Assembly (NCBI RefSeq): GCF_947499695.1
Contig: NZ_CANMPQ010000001.1
Location: forward strand, 1,364,001 to 1,428,000
Reading direction: 5' to 3'
DNA length: 64,000 nucleotides
Source: an uncultured Allomuricauda sp.
GTDB lineage: Bacteria > Bacteroidota > Bacteroidia > Flavobacteriales > Flavobacteriaceae
Each line of letters begins with the position of its first letter. The stretch's first letter is position 1. Of this stretch, positions 52,781 to 59,768 are shown piece by piece. The position numbers and the translations under genes are program-made. The notes under the pieces were generated by a model. That model was not told the origin of the DNA, searched no databases, and worked only from the letters and a program-made list of their open reading frames with translations.

Positions 52781-53884
52781 TTAAAAAAGTTCGATGATTT
52801 TATCGGCGGTAGCGTTTAACTTTTGGTGCACTTCCGGTCCCGATACATTTGTAATGATAAAAACCCCCAATTCTGATTCCGGCACCAATGTAATCCAACT
52901 TGATGTTCCAAAAGCCCCTCCATTTTGAAATACCTTATCGGGTTTTGGGCCGTTCTTGATGATTTGCCAAAAAAGACCGTTCTCGAAATCTCCATATTTC
53001 CCGTTCAACAATTCCTGATGTGAAATCCGTATTATAGCATTGTCGTTCTGTAAATGAAATTGTATGTATTTCATCATATCATCAAGGCTAGAAACAATAC
53101 CTCCCTCGGCATTGAGTTCTTTCCTTACTCTAATGGGCATCTCAAGTCCATTTGAATTCAACCCTTTGGCAACTGACTTGGATTTACTATCGGAAACACC
53201 AACATAGGTGTTATTCATTCTTAAGGGTTGAAGAATAAAAGCTTTTATTAAATCCTTGTAGGACTTATTATATATTTTCTCAAGACAATAGCCAAGTAAA
53301 TTCGCGCCAGCGTTGGAATAGCTAAGTTTAAACCCGGGAACCGTATCCAATTTAATACCCTGCAATGCTTCCAAAAATTGCGATCTGGTATAACCCTCTT
53401 GTAATTTGTTGATTTTAAAAGGAAGTTCGTTCCAATCAGGTTTATCAAATATTTCAGGTATGTTGGGGAACATGTTCGGCAAACCACTGGTGTGCGTTAC
53501 CAAATGTCTAAAGGATATCGGCTTTCCATCGAACTCTAAATTCGGCAAGCTATCCGGTAAATATTTTCTTATATCTTCATCAAGACCGACCTTTTTATCC
53601 AAAATCGCTTTTGCAAGTAATGTTCCTGTAAAGGTTTTTGTTAAAGAAGCCATTTCATAAAGGGTATTGTCACCAGGGCTTTTTCTATTGATAAGCCTAC
53701 CCTTATGAAACTTGTAAATTTTATCGCTTTTTATAACTCCTACGGATAATGATCGGATTTCCTTTTTTGCCAGTAAAGAATCACATAGAGTGCTAATTAC
53801 TTTACTTAAATCGTCCTTTTCCTGGCCATTTGCAATGAAAATTCCAGCAATTGAAAGTAATGCTAAAAGTGTTTTTTGTATCAT
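52781..53884 (-). CDS. Exported serine hydrolase, class C beta-lactamase-like
   Basis: This 367-residue protein has a signal peptide ('MIQKTLLALLSIAGIFIANGQ'). Motifs: SxxK in 'EMASLTKTFTG', YxN in 'LSYSNAGANLLGY', and an 'FQNGGAFGTSSW' third box. It is a PF00144 member, likely a peptidase or esterase of the envelope; the sequence does not show that it is a resistance enzyme. Unlike the one at 29.6 kb it has no BlaI or M56 neighbour. Confidence 0.85.
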   Translation of the reverse strand: MIQKTLLALLSIAGIFIANGQEKDDLSKVISTLCDSLLAKKEIRSLSVGVIKSDKIYKFHKGRLINRKSPGDNTLYEMASLTKTFTGTLLAKAILDKKVGLDEDIRKYLPDSLPNLEFDGKPISFRHLVTHTSGLPNMFPNIPEIFDKPDWNELPFKINKLQEGYTRSQFLEALQGIKLDTVPGFKLSYSNAGANLLGYCLEKIYNKSYKDLIKAFILQPLRMNNTYVGVSDSKSKSVAKGLNSNGLEMPIRVRKELNAEGGIVSSLDDMMKYIQFHLQNDNAIIRISHQELLNGKYGDFENGLFWQIIKNGPKPDKVFQNGGAFGTSSWITLVPESELGVFIITNVSGPEVHQKLNATADKIIELF

Positions 53885-54180
53885 AAGTATTTGTGCTTTT
53901 AGTAAGTACTGCCCGAAAAATGAAAAGTTACAAGATTCGTAACTCTATTTGTTCATACTGGATAGTAATAAATGAGCGCTATGGGAGGTTGTCAAAGGCA
54001 GCCGGAGGTCCATTTTGGAACATCCAGTGAAGCAAAAGAAATGTTCTAATAAACGTTCCTTTTAAAAAGCTAGTGTCATTAAATCGTTAAAAAAATAATT
54101 ATACATAAGCTTAACTAATTATGAAGATTCATCCTTTATTTGAACTTTATATAAAAAGAATATGACTTTTCATAGAACGT

Positions 54181-54375
54181 CTAGTTGCTCGACGTTTTTT
54201 GTTTTTTAACGTAATTTCTAACCATTACTGTAATTGGGATTGTTAATCCATAAGCAATTAAAACATTACTCCAATTTATCTCTTTTCCCATCCACAGATA
54301 AGCTACCAGCATTAGAATTGATATTACAAGCATGAATAATAGCCAAGCGTAGAAATAAACAATTAATTTTTTCAT
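54181..54375 (-). CDS. Small two-TM membrane protein (array 2)
   Basis: This 64-residue protein has two hydrophobic segments (about 5-27 and 38-54) and a basic C-terminus 'RNYVKKQKTSSN'. It is the last gene of the minus-strand array; its repeat copy lies 31 bases after the stop. Function unknown. Confidence 0.6.
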   Translation of the reverse strand: MKKLIVYFYAWLLFMLVISILMLVAYLWMGKEINWSNVLIAYGLTIPITVMVRNYVKKQKTSSN

Positions 54376-54524
54376 TCTAAGATTTATTGACTTTTTTATG
54401 TTTTAAGATTATTCAGGAACTTAACTATTTATCGTTCGTTTCCAATCGTTTATTTGAACTTTTATTTTGAGCATATTTGTTTTAATTCATCTTTTGACTC
54501 CTTCCAGCCTAAATCAGCAGATCT

Positions 54525-55157
54525 TTAAAAATATTGACAGGCTTGAATGGAGTCAGTTAATCCCATAGATGAATAACCCATCCAATAATAACATTCTGCC
54601 TCTTTGTAATTTGTGCTTAAAACATTATTGAAATCATCAATTGCCTTTTCAAATTCACCATTCTTTGCAAAGGAGCACCCTCTTTCAAAACGAATTTCGT
54701 TTTCGTATAGTAAATAATTTGAATCATTGTCCACATCGCTCAACAATTGTAATTCAATTTGTACAGTGTCATTTGAATTAGAACCCACTGTTTGCATCGC
54801 CATGCTAAAATATTGTATTGATTTTGCATATTCTGACAAATTGTAATAACAAATTCCTAGATTAAAAAGGGTCAAAGTATTACCTGGGTCAAAAGTTAAT
54901 ATAGTATCGAAGTCTTTAATCGCATCAAGGTCTTGTTGCATTTCCATTTTACAAAAACCTCTTTGTAATAATCCTGGTCGAAATTCAGGTCGTTTTTGAA
55001 TGGCTTTGTCCAAAAGGTCAATTGCCTCACTACAATTTCCAATCGCTATTTTGTCGTATGCTAAATCATAATATTCTTCCGGTGTTCTAAAGTCACAAGA
55101 AATGAGGAGTTGAATTAAAATGAGAATGATTATTGTACTTCTTTGCATTATATACAA
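54525..55157 (-). CDS. TPR lipoprotein with premature stop
   Basis: This 210-residue protein has an SPII signal (lipobox LLISC; the likely true start is the internal Met at 55148) and four to five tetratricopeptide units ('AIDLLDKAIQKRPEFRPGLLQRGFCKME', 'DAIKDFDTILTFDPGNTLTLFNLGICYYNL', 'EKAIDDFNNVLSTNYKEAECYYWMGYSSMGL'). The last unit breaks at TAA (54525-54527) after 'QACQYF'. The same frame then continues 20 codons ('RSADLGWKESKDELKQICSK') to a second stop at 54462-54464, beside the array repeat. So the gene has probably lost its C-terminus by a nonsense change. Confidence 0.75.
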   Translation of the reverse strand: MYIMQRSTIIILILIQLLISCDFRTPEEYYDLAYDKIAIGNCSEAIDLLDKAIQKRPEFRPGLLQRGFCKMEMQQDLDAIKDFDTILTFDPGNTLTLFNLGICYYNLSEYAKSIQYFSMAMQTVGSNSNDTVQIELQLLSDVDNDSNYLLYENEIRFERGCSFAKNGEFEKAIDDFNNVLSTNYKEAECYYWMGYSSMGLTDSIQACQYF

Positions 55158-55195
55158 CTTGTCTGTAAGGCGTGGTTATCGTTTTATTGAACTTT

Positions 55196-55585
55196 TTAAT
55201 AAATCGTTCTGGTATTACCACTTTTCAAGATCCACTGTTCCGTAACCCCATAAGCCTCAAACAAGACCTTGGTAAGATTGGAGTCTCTACTTGTTCTTTT
55301 CCATTTTTTATTCTTTTTCCCACTCTTATTATTGGATGCCCTAACTTTCAAACGTCTCCATTTGAGAGTTTCAATCCAAATTTGATAACTATTCCCAGCA
55401 TCGTCCACCACTTTCATGGAACGAACCTTGTCATCTTTATATTCATATTGCGGATGAAGCCCAACCTTTTTTGACCAATCCACCACAACTCGATCTATTC
55501 TGGAATGTCTTCTTTTCTTAGAATTGGAACCAAGCAGGAATAAATCCAAAACAGAAATTAGAATTTCAGCAATACCTTCGAGCAT
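55196..55585 (-). CDS. Hypothetical basic protein (array 2)
   Basis: This 129-residue protein has a short hydrophobic N-terminus ('GIAEILISVLDLFLLG') and a very basic body ('RRLKVRASNNKSGKKNKKWKRTSRDS'). Its stop codon lies within a repeat copy. A degenerate repeat copy precedes the start. No family recognised. Confidence 0.6.
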   Translation of the reverse strand: MLEGIAEILISVLDLFLLGSNSKKRRHSRIDRVVVDWSKKVGLHPQYEYKDDKVRSMKVVDDAGNSYQIWIETLKWRRLKVRASNNKSGKKNKKWKRTSRDSNLTKVLFEAYGVTEQWILKSGNTRTIY

Positions 55586-55619
55586 ATATTTTATTGTTTT
55601 TTCGAACCTTCAATTTTCA

Positions 55620-55775
55620 TTATGCAAAGTAATCGTTGTATGTATATAAAGAAAGTAATCCAATCAGGGCAATTATTCTTAGAATAGCATTGAAGTTCTT
55701 TTTGTCTTTTAAAAATAGGTTAAGATTATATGCTATTCCAAGTACCCCAACAATTAATACTATAACAAAGCCCAT
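55620..55775 (-). CDS. 51-residue two-TM membrane protein (array 2)
   Basis: ATG at 55773-55775 opens 51 codons to TAA at 55620-55622. There are two hydrophobic segments ('MGFVIVLIVGVLGIAYNL' and 'RIIALIGLLSLYTY') around a charged loop 'FLKDKKNFN'. It fits the array rule: a degenerate repeat copy is 10 bases beyond its stop. Too short for most gene callers. Confidence 0.55.
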   Translation of the reverse strand: MGFVIVLIVGVLGIAYNLNLFLKDKKNFNAILRIIALIGLLSLYTYNDYFA

Positions 55776-55811
55776 CTATTTAATTTAATCGTTTTTCATA
55801 TTTTCAATTTA

Positions 55812-56042
55812 TCATCTTCCTTGTGAATATGGTTTGTCTGTCAAAACAAGTAATATGAAAATACTCAAGAAAACTATGAACAGTATTTTAGATAGCAATC
55901 TAGAATTTAGGTTTTTGCTAGAAAGATATTTCATAATAACCTTTGTCAACCAAGTTAAAAAAAGAGTGAGGAGAATTGAAACGACTGTATAAAACAGAAT
56001 CACTCTAATTGTTAGGTTTTCATAATGTATTTCAATAATCAT
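55812..56042 (-). CDS. 76-residue two-TM membrane protein (array 2)
   Basis: Two hydrophobic segments (about 12-32 and 50-66) flank a basic loop 'KVIMKYLSSKNLNSRLLSK'. A degenerate repeat copy lies directly after the stop. Function unknown. Confidence 0.55.
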   Translation of the reverse strand: MIIEIHYENLTIRVILFYTVVSILLTLFLTWLTKVIMKYLSSKNLNSRLLSKILFIVFLSIFILLVLTDKPYSQGR

Positions 56043-56099
56043 CTCTATTTGGAAAATCTACCATATCGTTTTTTTGAATTTTTTGTTATTACCTCGATT

Positions 56100-56231
56100 C
56101 TAGAACGATGTATCAATATAATACATCAGTAAAACTAAAAGTGTAAGTAGCACCATACCAATGTAAATTGGAATACTATCCTTGTGGTGTTTCCAAATCA
56201 ACTTTCTTAATTTTTCATTATCGAACCACAT
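56100..56231 (-). CDS. 43-residue single-TM protein (array 2)
   Basis: ATG at 56229-56231 opens 43 codons to TAG at 56100-56102. A charged N-terminus ('MWFDNEKLRKLIWKHHKDS') is followed by one TM segment ('IGMVLLTLLVLLMYYI'). The start codon abuts one repeat copy, and another copy begins 15 bases after the stop, so it exactly fills one array unit. Confidence 0.55.
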   Translation of the reverse strand: MWFDNEKLRKLIWKHHKDSIPIYIGMVLLTLLVLLMYYIDTSF

Positions 56232-56254
56232 GGAATCGTTTATTTGAACTTTAA

Positions 56255-57184
56255 TCATTTTATAAATTCAACTGGGAAGTATACCTGGGAATCCACCTGT
56301 TGTCCATTTATAATCCCAGGTTGGAATTGAAAGCCACAGTTTTGTATAATGTCGGAGGCTACCAAATAGAACCCAGAGTCATCTTTTTCGTATGGCTCAA
56401 TATATCCAATTGTTCCATCCTTTTGAAGCAAAAAACTCATGTAACATATGTACTTTTCACCATCTTTATTAGAGGCCTTTGAGACTTTCTCTTGATAGCA
56501 TTGTATCTGCTCAGGAGTTGGTTGAATCATCTCAACTCGACTATCCAATGCAGAGAAAGCAGCCGCTACTGGTTTGTTGGGAAGTTCAAAATCATTATCA
56601 TCAACATTTCGTTCCATTATTTTAACTGCTTCCTGTATCTCGAAGTATGTATCGTGTTCTGTAATGGTCTTAAGGGTTATTGCTCCATTTACTTCTTTGA
56701 GTTTATTGTACCAATTTCCAACTTGGTGCCCTTCAAAGTCAGAATAATTAACACGGATGTCATCTGAATAATATGTTCGGGAGGTGCCATACTCAGACTT
56801 TGTGACTACCATGTAGCAATCATGCCCTAGAACATTGATGATGCTGTCTTTATATACATTTGAGCCAAAGTATTCAAAGTTTCCTTTTTGGGAATCCCTA
56901 AATGTCACGTATGGTTTGTCACTATAATCATCATACATTCTTTTGGTTTTATCATCATAGGTATATGAATAATTATATTCGTTGTTTTTAAAGTATGTTG
57001 ATTTATATTTCTTGGAAGTAATAACATATTTAGCTTGAGTGCCATGCTTCATATCAATGATGTCTTTTACATCAACTGTATCCGATTTGGGCAATATTTC
57101 AATTTGATAAGTGATTTCCCCACTGAAATATTGGGAATAGCATATGACTGGAAAGATTATTAAAAGTAATACTAATTTCTTCAT
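56255..57184 (-). CDS. Exported protein with GLPGLI-like and TonB-like parts (array 2)
   Basis: This 309-residue protein has a signal peptide ('MKKLVLLLIIFPVICYSQ'). Residues 20-200 resemble the Bacteroidota GLPGLI/DKNYY-type periplasmic beta domain ('YFSGEITYQIEILPKSD', 'VLGHDCYMVVTKSEYGTSRTYYSDDI'). The C-terminal 80 residues ('CYMSFLLQKDGTIGYIEPYEKDDSG', 'GFQFQPGIINGQQVDSQVYFPVEF') read like a TonB C-terminal domain. The stop abuts a repeat copy. Largest gene of array 2. Confidence 0.6.
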   Translation of the reverse strand: MKKLVLLLIIFPVICYSQYFSGEITYQIEILPKSDTVDVKDIIDMKHGTQAKYVITSKKYKSTYFKNNEYNYSYTYDDKTKRMYDDYSDKPYVTFRDSQKGNFEYFGSNVYKDSIINVLGHDCYMVVTKSEYGTSRTYYSDDIRVNYSDFEGHQVGNWYNKLKEVNGAITLKTITEHDTYFEIQEAVKIMERNVDDNDFELPNKPVAAAFSALDSRVEMIQPTPEQIQCYQEKVSKASNKDGEKYICYMSFLLQKDGTIGYIEPYEKDDSGFYLVASDIIQNCGFQFQPGIINGQQVDSQVYFPVEFIK

Positions 57185-57273
57185 TTATTAATCGTTGATT
57201 TACTGTTTTAAGCTATCAAAATTAAGCTACTGTCTATGTTGACCTATTTATCGTTTTTGTAAACTTTTGGTTT

Positions 57274-57498
57274 TCAGTTCTTGTTCAGCCATTTAATTTT
57301 CCAACCTGATTCTGAGATAAAGCCATCTACGTCATTTTCATTTTCAAGCCAAGTATCAAAACCTTCATTATCATCCGGTTCCTTAAATTCATAGATGTAA
57401 ATACCACCTGAGCTCGCTCTGTCATCAATAAGTTTCACATACCATCCTGCGTTCCTTCCTGATATGATTTCTCCTAGTGTGTTATACTTTAAATTCAA
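57274..57498 (-). CDS. Hypothetical acidic protein (74 aa, array 2)
   Basis: This acidic soluble protein ('KEPDDNEGFDTWLENENDVDGFISESGWKIKWL') is read from a TTG; the codon before it is a stop, so no earlier start exists. The small size, acidity and array context are like immunity proteins of polymorphic toxins, but no family is recognised. A degenerate repeat copy follows the stop. Confidence 0.5.
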   Translation of the reverse strand: MNLKYNTLGEIISGRNAGWYVKLIDDRASSGGIYIYEFKEPDDNEGFDTWLENENDVDGFISESGWKIKWLNKN

Positions 57499-57535
57499 TC
57501 AAATTTTGATTTTGGATGAATCGTTTATTTGAACT

Positions 57536-57844
57536 TTAATCACCAAATACTTCGCTGGTGTTGCCATACGCATAATCATGCAATTGAAAATCGTCGTCTG
57601 AATTGTATTTCAATTCTCCATCAGGATTTTCAAAACAAATTACTGGTCTCAGCTCTTCACCATCAACCTTTATTTCTCCCTGATCTTGAAGCATTGCAAG
57701 GTCAAAGGAAAACTCACCACAGATATCTTTAAGTTTTGCCTTATCAACCCCATACTTTGCTAGAGTATCTTTTAACATAGAAATCATTTGATATTGCCAT
57801 TCGGCAGCAGCTGATTCATATGATTCATCGTTTATGATTTTCAT
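57536..57844 (-). CDS. Hypothetical acidic protein (102 aa, array 2)
   Basis: This soluble acidic protein starts 'MKIINDESYESAAAEWQYQMISMLKDTLAKYGVDKAKLKDICGEFSFDLAMLQDQ', with a helical first half and an Asp-rich end ('YNSDDDFQLHDYAYGNTSEVFGD'). It resembles small immunity-type proteins in size and charge only. Its stop codon is inside a near-perfect repeat copy. Confidence 0.6.
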   Translation of the reverse strand: MKIINDESYESAAAEWQYQMISMLKDTLAKYGVDKAKLKDICGEFSFDLAMLQDQGEIKVDGEELRPVICFENPDGELKYNSDDDFQLHDYAYGNTSEVFGD

Positions 57845-57904
57845 TGGTTTTGTTTTATCGTTTATTTGAACTTTAGGTTAACTCAGTTTTTTGTTATCCA
57901 ATGT

Positions 57905-58321
57905 TTATTTACACCCTCTTTTAGTCCTTCGATTTTTAAATTCTTTCCAAAACTCTTTTTGATTTTCGAAATCTATTTTTTCAGTAACACGCATTAAATT
58001 AATTGTAAATTCATTCTCATTCTCTAGAATCCGTAGTCCTAAATTATTTTTTGAAATGTGGTCAACTCTTGCTTTTAAATCCTCCTTCCATTCTCCAAAT
58101 GATTCAAAATAGAGAGTGTCATCAATGATTTCAATTTTTCTCCATTCCGAAAGTCCCACCATCTCGTTTTCCGAAGCTACTCTCATTGAGTCTTTTTTGA
58201 AATATATCTCTAAGTATTGACTTTTTTCACAGATTGAAAAATTTCCATCTAATTTTTTTGCGGTGTCACAACTCGATATGAATAGTATTATTGAAATTAA
58301 TGTCGGGAATTTTATTTTCAT
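57905..58321 (-). CDS. Hypothetical lipoprotein (138 aa, array 2)
   Basis: SPII signal with lipobox ISSC (Cys18: 'MKIKFPTLISIILFISSC'). The mature part is beta-rich ('QYLEIYFKKDSMRVASENEMVGLSEWRKIEIIDDTLYFES') and looks like a small lipocalin-like or DUF domain of Flavobacteriaceae; not assigned. A repeat copy lies 30 bases after the stop. Confidence 0.65.
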   Translation of the reverse strand: MKIKFPTLISIILFISSCDTAKKLDGNFSICEKSQYLEIYFKKDSMRVASENEMVGLSEWRKIEIIDDTLYFESFGEWKEDLKARVDHISKNNLGLRILENENEFTINLMRVTEKIDFENQKEFWKEFKNRRTKRGCK

Positions 58322-58390
58322 TTAAGGTTGGCTAACGGTCTCCTTTGTTTTGAATTGACAACTAAGTTATGATTCATCCTTTAATTGAAC

Positions 58391-58549
58391 TTAGTGTTCG
58401 TTTTCTTTAATCGATTTCAAAGTGTATTGATTATAGGCCATTATGTCAAAGACTTTTGATTGCCCTGTTTTCAACCATCTTTTATAGATGAGTTTTCCGT
58501 TCATGAAAACATAAAGCTCATCATTCTCTATTTCCTTTGTAAATGCCAT
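58391..58549 (-). CDS. 52-residue hypothetical protein (array 2)
   Basis: ATG at 58547-58549 opens 52 codons to TAA at 58391-58393. Soluble, with alternating beta-type segments ('MAFTKEIENDELYVFMNGKLIYKRW'). A repeat copy overlaps the stop, and another begins three bases upstream of the start. This tight fit, as for other units, is the main evidence it is a gene. Confidence 0.55.
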   Translation of the reverse strand: MAFTKEIENDELYVFMNGKLIYKRWLKTGQSKVFDIMAYNQYTLKSIKENEH

Positions 58550-58606
58550 TCAATCGTTTATTTGAACTCTAAATTATGGTTATTTATCAATAACGGATGA
58601 GGAAAA

Positions 58607-58825
58607 TTAAGAGTCCAAAAAATCACTTTTGTTCTCGTACCTAAAAATTTTGATCAGCAATCCAACAATTGATAAAAATGCAATAATATCAACTCCACCT
58701 CCGATTAAACCAAAATTGAATGGGTCAATTTTTGTATGCTGAGCTAAATATGGAATCGACAACCTTATGCCTATTTTAATCACTAAGCTTACAATTACAA
58801 GATAGACTAGGTATTTTGATTTCAT
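58607..58825 (-). CDS. 72-residue two-TM membrane protein (array 2)
   Basis: Two hydrophobic segments (about 5-27 and 40-60) and a polar C-terminus ('FRYENKSDFLDS'). A repeat copy lies 34 bases after the stop. Function unknown. Confidence 0.55.
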   Translation of the reverse strand: MKSKYLVYLVIVSLVIKIGIRLSIPYLAQHTKIDPFNFGLIGGGVDIIAFLSIVGLLIKIFRYENKSDFLDS

Positions 58826-58876
58826 AGATTGCTTATCCTTATTTGAACTTTTAATACAAAATCTATGGGTTAAGGG

Positions 58877-59320
58877 TTAAATTTCCTTGTACCATTCTTT
58901 AAACCACTTCTGTTCCATTTCAATCTGCTCCTGCATGCTTGTCTTAAATCGATTTCTTACTTCCTCATTAAGACCAAGTATATTTAATTTATACGCAAAA
59001 TTCAATCCTTCTAAGTGTTTTTTGTTGATATTGGGTCGACTTATTTCCTCAGAGGCCCATTTATCAGGAGAGTTTGATGGAGTAACCTTGTTCTGATTAT
59101 TTCCTAGCTCTGACCAAAAGTTCCAGCCAACCGAAACATTCTTAACCTTGATTCCATCGAGGACTTGTTGGGATTTTGGTTGTTGTTGCCACCTCCAAGT
59201 GTTAGGACTGTTTTTAGTTCTTTCAGTTACCCCAACTATCCTAATTTTTGATTTTATACTTTGCCAATCATTTTTTTCAGTAATCGACCAATGCTTAATT
59301 ATTTCAATCAAGTTTAGCAT
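58877..59320 (-). CDS. Hypothetical protein (147 aa, array 2)
   Basis: This soluble, Trp-rich protein ('NTWRWQQQPKSQQVL', 'NVSVGWNFWSELG', 'EMEQKWFKEWYKEI') has no recognised family. It is the first gene of the array in the direction of transcription; no repeat copy lies upstream of its start, so the array ends here. A repeat copy lies 20 bases after its stop. Confidence 0.6.
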   Translation of the reverse strand: MLNLIEIIKHWSITEKNDWQSIKSKIRIVGVTERTKNSPNTWRWQQQPKSQQVLDGIKVKNVSVGWNFWSELGNNQNKVTPSNSPDKWASEEISRPNINKKHLEGLNFAYKLNILGLNEEVRNRFKTSMQEQIEMEQKWFKEWYKEI

Positions 59321-59768
59321 TGTTGCACCTGAAGAATAATCGTAAGTTCATAAAGCTAATGGAAACTTAGGTCTTGGAATTCCACTATTTCCTCAACGGA
59401 ATATTTCATCAATTCTTTGGTCAAACTACTTGTAACTTGTTGAAAACAATAGCGAAAAAGTTATCCCTAGTGTTGAAACAACTATTCCTTTTGAGAAGAA
59501 GTGAGCTTTTTTGGAACAGCACTTCCGACTCACGCCCATAATCGATATAGAATCCCTTTATTGGATTATTCGCAAAAGAAGAAAATTTATTCATTTTCCG
59601 AAAAATGAAAGAAAAAAACCTATAAATAAATGATAACAGCCTTTTGGAGAGTAAAGCAAACAAAACAGACAGCATCAGATGTAATTTTGATTCCAATCGA
59701 TTGAGAGAACATAGAAGCTCTAGACTTAAAAACACGCATCTATCATTTTTCAATCTTAAACTTTTGTC
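59321..59768. other. Leader region of the T9SS cargo gene
   Basis: A 110-codon minus-strand frame at 59421-59753 is not convincing. I see no exact TAnnTTTG promoter. The 448 bases hold nothing else I can name. Confidence 0.35.

Larger units (their letters stand above)
54131..58856 (-). repeat. Array of 13 direct repeats, one after each of 13 minus-strand genes
   Basis: The plus-strand consensus is ATCGTTTATTTGAACTTTAA. Good copies: 54131-54150, 54444-54464, 55178-55200, 56234-56255, 57519-57540, 57857-57875, 58376-58394, 58552-58572, 58836-58856. Degenerate copies: 55593-55610, 55787-55806, 56065-56084, 57250-57270. Each copy lies 0-35 bases downstream of a stop codon, several overlapping the stop itself. 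All copies and all 13 genes point the same way. Spacing is irregular because genes differ in size. Confidence 0.75.

Noticed and set aside
54131..58856. CRISPR array
   Set aside because: The repeats are irregularly spaced (about 180 to 1000 bases) with coding genes, not spacers, between them, and there are no cas genes.
59421..59753. 110-codon minus-strand open frame before the T9SS cargo gene
   Set aside because: No repeat copy or promoter, a composition like random AT-rich sequence, and it lies in the leader of a gene on the other strand.
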